DNA from: Halorussus amylolyticus
Lineage (GTDB): Archaea > Halobacteriota > Halobacteria > Halobacteriales > Haladaptataceae
Length of the DNA stretch: 64,000 nt
Reading direction: 5' to 3'
Assembly: GCF_004143485.2 (NCBI RefSeq)
Contig: NZ_RXOB02000022.1
Coordinates: 1 to 64,000 of the forward strand
Under the pieces are notes generated by a model. That model saw only the letters and a list, made by a program, of their open reading frames with translations. It searched no databases and was not told the DNA's origin. The position numbers were made by a program, and so were the translations under genes. Shown here piece by piece: positions 45,093 through 54,308 of this stretch (its first letter is position 1; every line of letters begins with the position of its first letter).

Positions 45093-46000
45093 TCGCCCGC
45101 ACCTCCTTCGTCGCCGTCACTTCCTTCGTCGCCGTCACTCCCTTCGTTGTCGTGATCCGTTTCGACGCCTCGAATCCGGTCGATTCGCTTCCGGAGTTCG
45201 GCGTCGAGTTCGGGCTTGCGGTCGCCCGAGTAGTAGTCCACCCGCGCCGCGATGGCGAGCTTTCCGGAGAGGGTCCGGGCCGCCGACCCGCGCTTTTCGG
45301 GGCGGGTCCCGCGGACGTATTCGTGGGTGAAGATGACGCCGTGTTTCGGCGACGACGCGTGGCCCTTGAGGTGGGCGAACAGCGAGTCCTCCGCGCCGAG
45401 GACCTGCACCGTCCCCGCGGGCTGTTTCGACAGCGCGTCGAGTCCGCCCGCGAGCGAAATGAGTCGGGCGGCGAGTATCGGCCCGGCCAACGCCGACAGG
45501 TTCGGCGCGACCTCGGGCGTCTCGCGCTCCACGAACGCTCGGAGCGCGTCGGACTCGTCGGCGAGGTCCGCGACTCGTCTCGCGAGCGAGACGAGTCGCT
45601 CCTCCACGGGCGAGGCGGGGTCGCGACCCGCGAGTTCGCGGGCGTACTCGATGCCCGTCCCGGCGTCGGGATACCGGCTTCCGGCCCACTCGGCCACGCG
45701 CTCTGCGAGTTCGTTCGCCTGCGCGTCGAGGTCGTCCATCGCCCGAATCGCGTGGACCAACTGCTGGTCGCCCGCCTGCTCGCGCTCGGCCGCGGCCTCG
45801 CGCGAGGCACGAACCGCCGCGTCGTGGAGCTTCGCGTAGTAGTCGGTCTCGTCGTCGGCAAACCCGGATTCGACCGCCTGTTCGGGCCAGTCGGCGGGCG
45901 CGTCTGCCCGCCCCTCCCGGATTCGGGCCGCGCCAGCCTCGGGGTCGTCGGGGCCGACCCCCTCGAACCACCCGGCGTCGGCGTGAGCGTCGTCGGTCAT
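45089..46000 (-). CDS. Nop5/Nop56-family C/D box RNP core protein
   Basis: 303-residue scaffold of the box C/D methylation complex. Seen: coiled-coil region (about 75-135) and the Nop domain with APNLSALAGPILAARLISLAGGLDALSKQPAGTVQVLGAE and KHGVIFTHEYVRGTRPEKRG. The C-terminal tail repeats GSDGDE. Forms an operon with flpA; the N-terminal domain is shorter than in eukaryotic Nop56. Confidence 0.95.
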   Translation of the reverse strand: MTDDAHADAGWFEGVGPDDPEAGAARIREGRADAPADWPEQAVESGFADDETDYYAKLHDAAVRASREAAAEREQAGDQQLVHAIRAMDDLDAQANELAERVAEWAGSRYPDAGTGIEYARELAGRDPASPVEERLVSLARRVADLADESDALRAFVERETPEVAPNLSALAGPILAARLISLAGGLDALSKQPAGTVQVLGAEDSLFAHLKGHASSPKHGVIFTHEYVRGTRPEKRGSAARTLSGKLAIAARVDYYSGDRKPELDAELRKRIDRIRGVETDHDNEGSDGDEGSDGDEGGAGE

Positions 46001-46068
46001 ACCCGTGGCTTGCTCGCCATCGCGTTTAAACCCACGTCAATGGCTCCGCCCGAGATACTACTTTTCGA

Positions 46069-46440
46069 ATGGAATTCGAACAGTTGGCAGCCACCCGCGA
46101 GATTAATATGCGCGGGAGAGAGTATCAGATGATACTCATGGTTGAACCCCGTGAAGCCGAGGAACTGCCGCGTCTCGACGACCAAGCCGCCGCAAAGACG
46201 CTCGGAGAGATAGGCGATTTGATGTTGGGTGACGCCGACACGGATGCTCTCCGAACGCTTTTCATGTGGAAGAGCGTCGCGGCGGAGAATATCCAACAGG
46301 ACGACCACGACTCGAAACCACTGGCGGAGTTCAGCGACTACTCGACCGACGAACTCCGAGACGTACCGCTGGCGGAGGCGACGAGCGCCGAGAGCAGGCT
46401 TCGCCTCTTAGAGTACTATCTCGACCGGACGCTCGCGTGA
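46069..46440 (+). CDS. hypothetical protein
   Basis: 123-residue acidic, mostly helical protein, no recognised family. It opens MEFEQLAATREINMRG and ends ESRLRLLEYYLDRTLA. Base composition is lower in GC at the 5' end than the surroundings. Divergent from nop5; TTTAAA at about 46022 may be its promoter. Confidence 0.6.
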   Translation: MEFEQLAATREINMRGREYQMILMVEPREAEELPRLDDQAAAKTLGEIGDLMLGDADTDALRTLFMWKSVAAENIQQDDHDSKPLAEFSDYSTDELRDVPLAEATSAESRLRLLEYYLDRTLA

Positions 46441-46567
46441 CAGTCTCGTCCCGGTCGAATCCGGCCGGTCGAAACCGCCCACATCGGCCGTCATGCTAAC
46501 CCTTATCAACGTCGGGTCCCGAGTTCCGCATAGAGACCCACTTACCCAACCGCAGTGGGCACGTCCA

Positions 46568-46735
46568 ATGACCTCGAAGTACGAAAGCGACAACAACCGC
46601 GACCGGAACCGCCCCGAAACAGACCGCTACGTCGCGTTCAGCGACGAACTCGGCGAAGTCGTCCTCTACGACACTCGGAACAACCGCGCGTGGATGAAAT
46701 CCGACGCCGCGGTCGAAATCGCCGCGATGATTTAG
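46568..46735 (+). CDS. small DUF7331-like protein
   Basis: 55 residues: MTSKYESDNNRDRNRPE then DRYVAFSDELGEVVLYDTRNNRAWMKSDAAVEI. The last part matches my memory of a small haloarchaeal family (DUF7331) found beside HTH genes and surface genes. ATG at 46568 is preferred to the upstream in-frame ATG at 46493. Function unknown. Confidence 0.65.
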   Translation: MTSKYESDNNRDRNRPETDRYVAFSDELGEVVLYDTRNNRAWMKSDAAVEIAAMI

Positions 46736-46780
46736 GCCGTCGGAAGCGAGTCCTCCACTTCTCTCGCGCTCGCAGACCGA

Positions 46781-47863
46781 TTACTGAACCAACTGATACG
46801 CGCGCTTGGCGACGTTCATCGCCGCGCCGGGCGACTCGACCACGTAGTACGGCACGAGGTCCGCGCCGAACTTCGCCTTGTACCGACACAGACGCTCGGT
46901 GTTCGCGCCCATCAGGTCGTAGGTCGTCACCGACTCGACCGGCGGGTCCTCAATGATGTCCTCGATGAGTCGCCAGTGGATGAGGCTGTTGACCGCGGTC
47001 CCCTCGTAGATGGCCTTCGCGCCGCCCTGCCAGAAGTAGGCGACGTCGTTCGAGTAGAGCGCGGTGATTCCCGAGAGATACTCGCCGTCGCCGTCGCGCG
47101 CGACGTACGCCCGCGACCGGTCGCCGAGCGCGTCGAACAGCTCCCTGACGTACGCCCACGTCTGCGAAAACGGCTCGTCCTGTTCGGCGTACCGACGCTG
47201 AGTCGCCCGGAACACGTCACGAGCGCCCGACAGCCCCTCGGTCTCGACGGTCACGTCGAGGTCCTCGGCGTCCCGAATCTCCCGCCGGAGGCTCTTGGAG
47301 AACGACTTGCGAACGTCCTCAGTGTCCCGACTTTCGAGGTCGAGAAAGTACGTGAAGTTGGGTTCGACCCCGAGGTTCCCCCACGAGTACGGCCTGGGGT
47401 CGGCGTAGTCGGCGTTACAAATCATCCGAAAGAGGGTCAGCCGCGAGTCCACGTCGAGTCTGTCGAGGACCGACTCGGCCATCGGCGACTCGACGCCCGC
47501 GCTGGCGAGTCGCTCGTCGAGACCGAGGTCGGTCCCGACCTGCGCCAACACCCCCTCGGTGAACTCCTGATTGACTTTCTCCTGCTTTCGTCGCTTGGGG
47601 CTGGTCGGCATCAGGATGGGTCCGAGTCGCGGGATGCCGAGTCCCGGCGGCGGCGACGTGACCGCGGTTCCGACCGACCTACGCCGGACGAAGACGGGCA
47701 GGAGCGCGATGGGCTGTTGGCCCTTGAAACCGCCGAACAGCTTCATCTCGGCGTCGGTGTGTCGCGCGACGACCTCCAGCGCCTCGGGCCGGTGGAACAC
47801 CTCGAAGCCGTCGCTCGGTAGCGCCGATTCCCACTCCGACAAATCGAGTTGCTCGACTCTCAT
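46781..47863 (-). CDS. FemAB/GNAT-fold transferase, copy 1
   Basis: 360-residue protein of the FemX/BacO (double GNAT) family. Seen: FEVFHRPEALEVVARHTDA at the N-terminus, SFSKSLRREIRDAEDLDV and the conserved ending YDLMGANTERLCRYKAKFGADLVPYY. Bacterial FemAB use aminoacyl-tRNA to add amino acids to peptidoglycan; archaea lack that, so an acyl or aminoacyl transfer to surface glycan is inferred. Paralogue at 57286. Own promoter with the glycan motif. Confidence 0.85.
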   Translation of the reverse strand: MRVEQLDLSEWESALPSDGFEVFHRPEALEVVARHTDAEMKLFGGFKGQQPIALLPVFVRRRSVGTAVTSPPPGLGIPRLGPILMPTSPKRRKQEKVNQEFTEGVLAQVGTDLGLDERLASAGVESPMAESVLDRLDVDSRLTLFRMICNADYADPRPYSWGNLGVEPNFTYFLDLESRDTEDVRKSFSKSLRREIRDAEDLDVTVETEGLSGARDVFRATQRRYAEQDEPFSQTWAYVRELFDALGDRSRAYVARDGDGEYLSGITALYSNDVAYFWQGGAKAIYEGTAVNSLIHWRLIEDIIEDPPVESVTTYDLMGANTERLCRYKAKFGADLVPYYVVESPGAAMNVAKRAYQLVQ

Positions 47864-47891
47864 TCTCTTGGCTCTCCGGTAGCGTCGATTT

Positions 47892-48872
47892 TCACTTTGT
47901 TATCCCCCGCCTGTCGGTGCGTAGGTCGCCCCTGTCGTCGAGAGCCGGTTCGGCTCTCGACGGCGTGGCTCCTGCTGACTCGCCCCCTGCCGACTCGCTT
48001 CGCGGATGGTCCATCAGGTCGTAGTACTCGCCCGGCGGGCCGACCCACGCGCCCATCTCCAACGCTCGCTCGATGAGCCTGCGGTAGAGGTCGCGGTAGC
48101 CCGGAAAGTCGCTCTCGGTGAACAGGCGCGGATGCCACAGCACCGACATCACGGCGTCGTTCTCGTCGGCTTCTTCGAGCAGGTCCGAACACACCTCCCA
48201 CGCCCGCTCGAACTTCGATTCGGGGTCGGGGAGCGCGGCCTCCATCAGCGTGAGCGGAAACACCACGAACTCGTCGCCGAACGGCCGGAGCGGTCGGTAG
48301 CCGTACTCGAAGCCGGACTCCGAACTCGACCCCGGACTCGCGTCGTAGCGCAGGCCGATGTCTCGGTGGTGCTCCCACGTCCTCGGCCCGCGATTCAGGT
48401 GGTGCTGGCGACCGCCCACCACCTCGTGGCCGAGCGCGGCCTCCAGCGCGACCTTCTCCATTCGAAGGCGGTCGGGGTCGTCGTACGAATCGTACGAACC
48501 GTGGAGTCCGACTTCCCACCCGCCGGTGCGGAGTCGTTCGAGGAGGTCGGTCATCTCGGGCGTCTGCACGTCGTACCGACCCGCGTGTTCGACCCAGTAG
48601 AAGGGGTCGAGCCAGTCGGCCGGGTCGCGTTCGAGAATGTGCCTCTCGCGCAAGAAGTAGAACGCCGACCGGACCCCGAGCGAGGCTTCGAGGTCCGTAA
48701 TCTCGTCGAACTGCCACCACGGATTCACGCCCGGGACGAGCGACTTCAGTTGACCGGGGTCGCGGCGCTCGACGGCGTGGTAGAGTCCCTGCACCGACTT
48801 GTACGGTCGGTCAACGTCGTGAGTCAGCAACAGCGCGAACTCGCCGTCCACCGGAAGGCGTCCGTCAGACAT
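47892..48872 (-). CDS. polysaccharide deacetylase family protein
   Basis: 326 residues with a NodB-like core: LLLTHDVDRPYKSVQG (catalytic Asp-Asp region), VRSAFYFLRERH, GWEVGLHGSYDSYDD (His metal ligand) and VMSVLWHPRLFTES. Such enzymes remove N- or O-acetyl groups from glycans. The ATG at 48872 overlaps the stop of the upstream epimerase gene by eight bases. The last ~40 codons run over an inverted repeat (47936-47962). Confidence 0.87.
   Translation of the reverse strand: MSDGRLPVDGEFALLLTHDVDRPYKSVQGLYHAVERRDPGQLKSLVPGVNPWWQFDEITDLEASLGVRSAFYFLRERHILERDPADWLDPFYWVEHAGRYDVQTPEMTDLLERLRTGGWEVGLHGSYDSYDDPDRLRMEKVALEAALGHEVVGGRQHHLNRGPRTWEHHRDIGLRYDASPGSSSESGFEYGYRPLRPFGDEFVVFPLTLMEAALPDPESKFERAWEVCSDLLEEADENDAVMSVLWHPRLFTESDFPGYRDLYRRLIERALEMGAWVGPPGEYYDLMDHPRSESAGGESAGATPSRAEPALDDRGDLRTDRRGITK
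47895..47913 (-). promoter_or_regulatory. glycan promoter motif, site 4
   Basis: Gene direction: CAGGCG-GGGG-ATAACAAAG. The right end is 32 nt before the ATG at 47863 (FemAB copy 1), inside the 3' end of the deacetylase gene. Confidence 0.65.
47936..47962. terminator. 12-bp stem inverted repeat in 3' end of deacetylase gene
   Basis: Arms of 12 bp around a 3-nt loop (47936-47947 / 47951-47962), located 33 nt upstream of promoter motif 4. It may end the upstream operon before the FemAB promoter. Confidence 0.4.
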
Positions 48873-49926
48873 CGTCCAGCAGGTCGGTGATGGTCGCCGC
48901 CGCGGTTCCGTCGCCGTAGGGTTCGGGCTTGTCGGCCGGACGTTCGGCGGTCGTGAGGGCTCGCCGGATGGCGTCGTCGTCCGCGCCGACGAGCGTGTTC
49001 CACCCGGCTTCGACCGTCTCGCGCCACTCGGTCTCCTCGCGCATCGTGACGCACGGCGTGTCGAGGAAGAACGCCTCCTTCTGGACGCCGCCCGAGTCGG
49101 TCGCAACCACGTCGGCCTCGTCCTGCAGGCGCACGAAGTCGAGGTAGCCCACCGGGTCGATGAGGGTGAGTTTCTCCGTCGCGTCGTCGTACATCCCGTA
49201 CTCCCGCATCCGATTCACGGTTCGCGGGTGTGCGGGCAGCACGACCTCGCGCGAGTCGTCGGCGAGCGCGTCGAGAATCGCGGCGAGTCGCTTGGGGTCG
49301 TCGGTGTTGGCCGCGCGGTGGACCGTCGCCAGCACGTACTCGCCCGACTCGACGCCGAGTTCGGCGAGTATCGTCGAGTGGTCTTTCGCCCGGTCCCGCG
49401 CCCACAGCACCGCGTCGTACATCACGTCGCCCGCCTCGTGGACGCCCTCGGTGACGCCCTCGGCACGGAGATTCTCGACCGCCCGGCGCGACGGCGCGAA
49501 CAGGAGGTCGGCGGCGTGGTCGGTCAGCACCCGATTGATTTCTTCGGGCATCTCGCGGTTGTAGCTCCGGAGTCCGGCCTCGACGTGGGCCAGCGCGGGG
49601 TCCATCTTCGAGGTCGCGATGGCGGCCGCGAGCGTGGAGTTGGTGTCGCCGTAGACGAGGACCGCGTCGGGGGTCTCGGCGGCGATTCGGTTCTCCAGTC
49701 CGGCCAGCATCTCGGCGGTCTGCGCGCCGTGGCTGTCGGACCCGACCCCGAGGTTGTCGTCGGGTTCCGGAATCCCGAGTTCGTCGAAGAACACGTCGGA
49801 CATCTCCTCGTCGTAGTGCTGGCCGGTGTGGACCAGCACCTCGTCGTGACGCCGCCGAATCTCGCGCGAGACCGCCGCGGCCTTGATGAACTGCGGCCGC
49901 GCGCCGACCACGGTGAGGATTTTCAT
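48865..49926 (-). CDS. wecB: UDP-N-acetylglucosamine 2-epimerase family (WbpI/WecB)
   Basis: 353-residue non-hydrolysing 2-epimerase. Seen: GARPQFIKAAAVSREI, HTGQHYDEEMSDVFF, VYGDTNSTLA, HVEAGLRSYNREMPEEINR and DSGGVQKEAFFLDTPCVTMREETEW. In this neighbourhood (WbpA, B, E, D homologues upstream) the likely substrate is UDP-GlcNAc(3NAc)A, giving UDP-ManNAc(3NAc)A, although plain UDP-GlcNAc is possible. The ATG at 49926 has SD GGAGGTG 5-6 nt upstream, inside a small upstream ORF. Confidence 0.92.
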   Translation of the reverse strand: MKILTVVGARPQFIKAAAVSREIRRRHDEVLVHTGQHYDEEMSDVFFDELGIPEPDDNLGVGSDSHGAQTAEMLAGLENRIAAETPDAVLVYGDTNSTLAAAIATSKMDPALAHVEAGLRSYNREMPEEINRVLTDHAADLLFAPSRRAVENLRAEGVTEGVHEAGDVMYDAVLWARDRAKDHSTILAELGVESGEYVLATVHRAANTDDPKRLAAILDALADDSREVVLPAHPRTVNRMREYGMYDDATEKLTLIDPVGYLDFVRLQDEADVVATDSGGVQKEAFFLDTPCVTMREETEWRETVEAGWNTLVGADDDAIRRALTTAERPADKPEPYGDGTAAATITDLLDDV

Positions 49927-50075
49927 TCGTTCACCTCCGGGACTGCGGTTTCGACCCGTGCGCGAACGGCGGCGTTCTCGGCCGCGCCGAGAACGCCGCC
50001 GGGAGTGCTAGGGGTGGCGAGTCGGTCGAGCGAGCGATTCGAAAGCGCCGTCTCGTGGTCGTGTGCGTTCTTCAT
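49923..50075 (-). CDS. possible 50-residue leader ORF overlapping the epimerase start
   Basis: ATG at 50075 to TGA at 49923, the stop overlapping the epimerase ATG as ATGA. It starts MKNAHDHETALSNRSL and ends VPEVNE. It contains the SD of the next gene and the hairpin at 49968-50000. No homology recognised; could be a translational coupler rather than a functional protein. Confidence 0.35.
   Translation of the reverse strand: MKNAHDHETALSNRSLDRLATPSTPGGVLGAAENAAVRARVETAVPEVNE
49968..50000. other. 14-bp stem hairpin in epimerase leader
   Basis: Arms of 14 bp with a 5-nt loop (49968-49981 / 49987-50000), about 40 nt before the epimerase start. Could control its translation. Confidence 0.45.
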
Positions 50076-50130
50076 TTTCGAATTTGTCCGAATCCGTCGA
50101 TTTGTGGTCTGGCGTGACGCCGAACTGCTC

Positions 50131-50170
50131 CGCGACCGACGCGCCCGCGAACGCGGGCGCGTCGGTCGCG
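50131..50170. terminator. 19-bp stem inverted repeat between WbpA and WbpI homologues
   Basis: Perfect 19-bp arms with a 2-nt loop, about 50 nt after the WbpA stop. Probably ends or attenuates the upstream operon. Confidence 0.55.
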
Positions 50171-50217
50171 CTCTCGCCGTTTCGTGGGTCCGCCGCGCGC
50201 TCCTCTGTCGGCCCATC

Positions 50218-51564
50218 TCATCCGCTCCCGATGGTGTACACCCGGTGGTCGGTCCCGTCCAAATCGAGGCTCCCCCTGCCGTCCACCACGACCATCGGGT
50301 CGAACCGCTCCCACTCGATTCGGTCGAACTCCTCGTGGGGCGTCACCACGACAGCGGCGTCCAAATCGCGGTCGGCAAGCGACTCCTGGGCGACCATCTC
50401 GGCGTCGAATCCGTCCGCGTCGTCGAGCATCGGATCCACCGCGACCACCTCCGCGCCCATCTCGGAGAGGTGGCTGGCGATGGGTCCGGCGGGAGTCGCG
50501 CGAGTCTCCTCGACGCCGGGCCGGTAGGTCAGTCCGAGGACCGCGACCGTGGCGTCCTCGGGGGACTTCCCCTCGGCGTCGAGTTCGCGGGTCAGCGTCT
50601 CGACTGTGAACCGGGGCATCGAGTCGTTGACCTCGCGGGCGGTTTCGAGCAGTCGCGTCTCGGCGTCGAACTCCCCGATGACGAAGTAGGGGTAGTACGG
50701 GATGCAGTGGCCGCCCACGCCCGGTCCCGGCGCGTGGATGTCGCAGAAGGGCTGGGTGTTGGCGGTCTCGATGGCCTCGTTCACGTCGATTCCGAGGTCG
50801 TCGGTCAGCGTGGCGAGTTCGTTCGCGAGCGCGATGTTCACGTCGCGGTACAGGCCCTCGAACACCTTGACGGCCTCCGCGGTGGTCGCGTCCGATGTCG
50901 TCAGCACCTCGTTGTCGGTGAGGTGGTCGTAGACGAGTCGGGCCGCGCGCGTGCTCTCGTCGTCTACGCCGCCGACGACCTTGGGGTAGGCCCCTCGGAT
51001 GTCTTCGAGCGCGCGCCCGCTGGCGGTCCGTTCGGGGCAGAACGCGAGTCCGAAGTCGTCGTGGCCCGCCGCCTCCGCGAGTAGGGGCGCGAGCACGTCC
51101 TCGCAGGTCCGGGGCGGAACCGTACACTCCACCAGCACGAGGTCGCCCGGCGCGAGTCCGGACCCGATGTCGCGCGCGACCGACTTCAGGATGGAGAGGT
51201 CCGCCGACTTCTTCTCGGTGATGGGCGTCGGCACGATGACGACGTGAATCGAGGCGTCGGCCGCCGCGCTCGCGGGCGTGTCGGTCGCGCGAAGCGCGCC
51301 CGACTCGACCGTCTCGCCGACCAACTCGGGCAGGCCGGGTTCACGCTCGACGTGACACTCCCCGTCGTTGATTGTCTCGACGACCTCGGGGTTCACGTCC
51401 GCGCCGACAACGTTGCCCGACACGTCGGCGAACACCGCGGCCAGCGGGAGGCCCATCTTACCGAGACCGTACACCGCGACGGGGACCTGCCCCGAGAGGA
51501 ACGCCGCGCGCTGGTCGCGCTCGGGCGCGTCGCTTCCGTAGAGTGCGCTGACCTGCAGGCTCAC
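50218..51564 (-). CDS. nucleotide-sugar dehydrogenase (WbpA/WecC type)
   Basis: 448-residue UDP-sugar 6-dehydrogenase using NAD. Seen: VAVYGLGKMGLPLAAVFAD (NAD site), FCPERTASG, KVFEGLYRDVNIALANELA, catalytic Cys in GPGVGGHCIPYYP and GLTYRPGVEETRATPA. Given its operon with WbpB, E and D homologues, the likely substrate is UDP-GlcNAc, giving UDP-GlcNAcA. ATGA overlap with the upstream oxidoreductase gene. Confidence 0.93.
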   Translation of the reverse strand: MSLQVSALYGSDAPERDQRAAFLSGQVPVAVYGLGKMGLPLAAVFADVSGNVVGADVNPEVVETINDGECHVEREPGLPELVGETVESGALRATDTPASAAADASIHVVIVPTPITEKKSADLSILKSVARDIGSGLAPGDLVLVECTVPPRTCEDVLAPLLAEAAGHDDFGLAFCPERTASGRALEDIRGAYPKVVGGVDDESTRAARLVYDHLTDNEVLTTSDATTAEAVKVFEGLYRDVNIALANELATLTDDLGIDVNEAIETANTQPFCDIHAPGPGVGGHCIPYYPYFVIGEFDAETRLLETAREVNDSMPRFTVETLTRELDAEGKSPEDATVAVLGLTYRPGVEETRATPAGPIASHLSEMGAEVVAVDPMLDDADGFDAEMVAQESLADRDLDAAVVVTPHEEFDRIEWERFDPMVVVDGRGSLDLDGTDHRVYTIGSG

Positions 51565-52562
51565 CGCGCGCTCACCTCGGTCTCCTCAGACTCGGGCGAC
51601 CCGGACGCCGCAATGCGGTCGATTCGCTTGGCGACTTCGAGGACTCGAAGCCCGTCCTCGCCCGAGACCACCGGCTCGGTCCCCTCGACCGCGGCCGAGA
51701 CGAACGCCGAGAGCTCGTTCTTCAGGGGTTCGCCCGTCTCGACCGTGGGCCGCTCCACGATGCTCTCGTGGCGGTAGCGCACGTCGCCGTTGTCCTCGAT
51801 GTACTCGGGGAGCGAGTGGCGGTGAATCTCGACCGACCGGTCGATGTAATCGACGTTGACCCGGCAGTCCTCGGCGGTGATGGCGAGCGTTCGGACTCGC
51901 TCTTGGGTGACCCGGCTCGCGGTGAGCGACGCCACGGTGCCGTCGCCGAATCCGAGGTTCGCGGTGGCGTACTGATTGCCCCTGACGCCGTGAGCGTTCA
52001 CGGCGTCGGGCGTCTCGTCCAGAATCGCGAGCACCACGTCGATGTCGTGAATCATCAGGTCGAGCACCGCGCTCTGGTCGAGCTGTCTGCCCTCCGGCGG
52101 CGGGCCGAGTCGCTGGGCGTCCACCGCGATGATGTCGAGGTCGGCCACGATGTCCGACAGCGCCCGGACGGCGGGGTTGAACCGCTCGACGTGACCGACC
52201 TGCACGGTCACGCCAGCCTCGTCGGCCCGGTCGAGGAGTTCGCGGCCCGTCTCGGCGTCCTCGACGAACGGCTTTTCGATTAGCACGTCTACCCCGTGGT
52301 CGATGCACTGGTCGGCGATTTCGGCGTGAAACGGCGTCGGAACCGCGACGGAGGCCACGTCGGCCGCGGTCAGCAGTTCGTCCAAGCCCATCGCGAGCGT
52401 GCCGTGGTCTTCGGCGACGTCGCGCGCGGCGTCGTCGTCCACGTCGTAGACGCCGACGAGGTTCGCGTTCGGAAGCTCGCTGTACACCCGGGCGTGGTGG
52501 CGGCCCATGTTTCCGACGCCGATGACGGCGGCGTCCGCGACGGAGGAGGATTCAGCGTTCAT
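51561..52562 (-). CDS. Gfo/Idh/MocA oxidoreductase (WbpB type)
   Basis: 333 residues. Seen: Rossmann start AAVIGVGNMGRHHARVYSEL, catalytic EKPF motif in VLIEKPFVEDAETGR and VGHVERFNPAVRALSD, then DLMIHDIDVVLAIL. WbpB oxidises C3 of UDP-GlcNAcA for later amination. Start is the ATG at 52562, overlapping the aminotransferase stop by 11 bases. Confidence 0.92.
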   Translation of the reverse strand: MNAESSSVADAAVIGVGNMGRHHARVYSELPNANLVGVYDVDDDAARDVAEDHGTLAMGLDELLTAADVASVAVPTPFHAEIADQCIDHGVDVLIEKPFVEDAETGRELLDRADEAGVTVQVGHVERFNPAVRALSDIVADLDIIAVDAQRLGPPPEGRQLDQSAVLDLMIHDIDVVLAILDETPDAVNAHGVRGNQYATANLGFGDGTVASLTASRVTQERVRTLAITAEDCRVNVDYIDRSVEIHRHSLPEYIEDNGDVRYRHESIVERPTVETGEPLKNELSAFVSAAVEGTEPVVSGEDGLRVLEVAKRIDRIAASGSPESEETEVSAR

Positions 52563-53640
52563 AGTCGAGTATTGCGGCGGCGATGGTTCTGAGATTCTGT
52601 TCGGTGACGTTCGGGTGAATCGGGAGCGAGAGCGCCTGCTCGGCGGTTCGCTCCGCGACCGGTCCGGCGTAGTCGGTGTCGGCGTAGGCCGACTGTTCGT
52701 GGATGGGCGTCGGGTAGTAGACGCCCGTGCCGACGCCCGCATCTTCGAGGTAGTCGGCGAGTCCGTCGCGGTCGTTCGCGCGAATCGTGTACTGGTGGTA
52801 GACGTGTCGCCTGTCGTCGGGTTCGGTCGGCGTCACCACGTCGGCGTCGGCGAGCGCGTCGGTGAGGTACGCCGCGTTCGCGCGCCGGGATTCGTTGTAC
52901 GCCGGAAGCCGCTCCAACTGGACGCGACCGATGGCGGCCGCCATCGAGGTCAGCCGGAAGTTGTGGCCGACCCGTTCGTGCCGGTAGCCGCCCTCGGGCG
53001 GTCTGCCGTGGTTGATGTAGCTCCGGGCGTTCTCGGCCACGTCGTCGCGGTCGGTCGTCACCATCCCGCCCTCGCCCGTGGTCATGTTCTTCGTGGGGTA
53101 GAACGAGAAGCACGCCGCGTCGCCGAGCGACCCGACCGTCCGACCCCGATACGTCGCGCCGTGAGCCTGTGCGGCGTCTTCCACGAGCGCGATATCGTGG
53201 GTATCCGCGATTTCGCGTAGGCGGTCCATCTCGGCGGGAAGCCCGTAGAGGTGGACCGCGAGAATCGCGGCCACGTCGTCTTCCCGGCGAATCGCTTCCT
53301 CGACCGCGGTCGGGTCGAGATTGTAGGTGTCGGGGTCGATGTCCGCGAAAATCGGTTCCGCGCCCGCAAGCCGAATCGCGTTCGCGCTCGCCACGAACGA
53401 GTACGGCGAGGTGACCACCGCGTCGCCCGCGCCGATATCCAAGGCTTCGAACGCGGTGTGGAGCGCGGTCGTCCCGTTCGAGGTGGCGACCGCGTGGTCG
53501 GTCCCGCAGAATGCGGCGAACTCGGCTTCGAATTTGCGGACTTCGGGGCCGTCCGCGAGCATTCCGGATTCGAGAATCGCATCGACCTTCTCGCGCTCGC
53601 GCTCGCCGAGTTCGGGGTCCGCGATGGGAATCTCACTCAT
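52552..53640 (-). CDS. DegT/DnrJ/EryC1 aminotransferase (WbpE type)
   Basis: 362-residue PLP sugar aminotransferase. Seen: SNGTTALHTAF, VEDAAQAHGATYRG (PLP-stacking Asp), internal-aldimine Lys in FYPTKNMTTGEGGM and GHNFRLTSMAAAIGRVQLE. Adds the 3-amino group to the 3-keto sugar acid. Overlaps both neighbours, so the four genes form one tightly coupled operon. Confidence 0.94.
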   Translation of the reverse strand: MSEIPIADPELGEREREKVDAILESGMLADGPEVRKFEAEFAAFCGTDHAVATSNGTTALHTAFEALDIGAGDAVVTSPYSFVASANAIRLAGAEPIFADIDPDTYNLDPTAVEEAIRREDDVAAILAVHLYGLPAEMDRLREIADTHDIALVEDAAQAHGATYRGRTVGSLGDAACFSFYPTKNMTTGEGGMVTTDRDDVAENARSYINHGRPPEGGYRHERVGHNFRLTSMAAAIGRVQLERLPAYNESRRANAAYLTDALADADVVTPTEPDDRRHVYHQYTIRANDRDGLADYLEDAGVGTGVYYPTPIHEQSAYADTDYAGPVAERTAEQALSLPIHPNVTEQNLRTIAAAILDYER

Positions 53641-54308
53641 GCGATTTGATTCCCTCCGTCGAGCGGTTCGGGGAGCGGGCGATGCTCGGCGGGCGCGCCG
53701 ATTGCGAGCGTCTCGGGCGGCACGTCGTCGGTCACGACGGCCCCGGCCGCGACGAACGACCCCTCGCCGACCGTCACGCCCGGCAAGAGAGTCGCGTTCG
53801 CGCCGACCGAGACGTGATTATCGAGCGTCGGGCCGTCGAGGTCTACGTCCTGCCGAATCGGGTACGGGTCGTTGGTGAGGACCGCGCGCGGGCCGACGAA
53901 CACCTCGTCGCCGACGGTGGTGTCGGTCGGGACGTACACGCCGGTCTGGAGGCTGACGTGCGAGCCGATTTCGGTCGTCCCGTCGATGACGGTGTCGGTG
54001 CCGACCACCACGTCGTCGCCGATGGCGGTGTCCTCGCGGACGAGGACGCCGTGGCCGGTGGTGAAGTCGTCGCCGATTTCGACGTCGCAGTAGACGATGC
54101 TCCCCGACCGAATCGTCGCGCGGTCGCCGACCACTGGCGGGTCGGCGTCCTCGCGGTGACGGTGGCCGACCGTCGCGTCGGGCGCGACCTCGCAGTCGTC
54201 ACCGAGTCGCGGGTCGAGCGAGCGTTCGGTGGGTGCGTCGTTAATTCGAGAATCGTCGGTACGCGAGTCGCTGGCGCGCGAATCGTCGGCGGGGTCGGTC
54301 CTAGCCAC
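53637..54308 (-). CDS. hexapeptide N-acetyltransferase (WbpD/WlbB type)
   Basis: About 223 residues. After a disordered Asp/Ser/Arg-rich N-terminus (about 1-35) there is a left-handed beta-helix (GDRATIRSGSIVYCDVEIGDDFTTGHGVLVRE ...) with a conserved loop AVLTNDPYP and end VTDDVPPETLAIGAPAEHR. Acetylates the 3-amino group to yield UDP-GlcNAc(3NAc)A. I choose the GTG at 54308, which has GGAGGTG 9 nt upstream; an ATG at 54335 is the alternative. Confidence 0.88.
   Translation of the reverse strand: MARTDPADDSRASDSRTDDSRINDAPTERSLDPRLGDDCEVAPDATVGHRHREDADPPVVGDRATIRSGSIVYCDVEIGDDFTTGHGVLVREDTAIGDDVVVGTDTVIDGTTEIGSHVSLQTGVYVPTDTTVGDEVFVGPRAVLTNDPYPIRQDVDLDGPTLDNHVSVGANATLLPGVTVGEGSFVAAGAVVTDDVPPETLAIGAPAEHRPLPEPLDGGNQIA

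Noticed and set aside
49923-50216. 97-codon minus-strand frame between WbpA and WbpI homologues as a full gene
   Set aside because: The first half crosses a 19-bp-stem hairpin and is Arg/Ser-rich low-complexity. Only the last 50 codons (from 50075) are kept, as a possible leader ORF.
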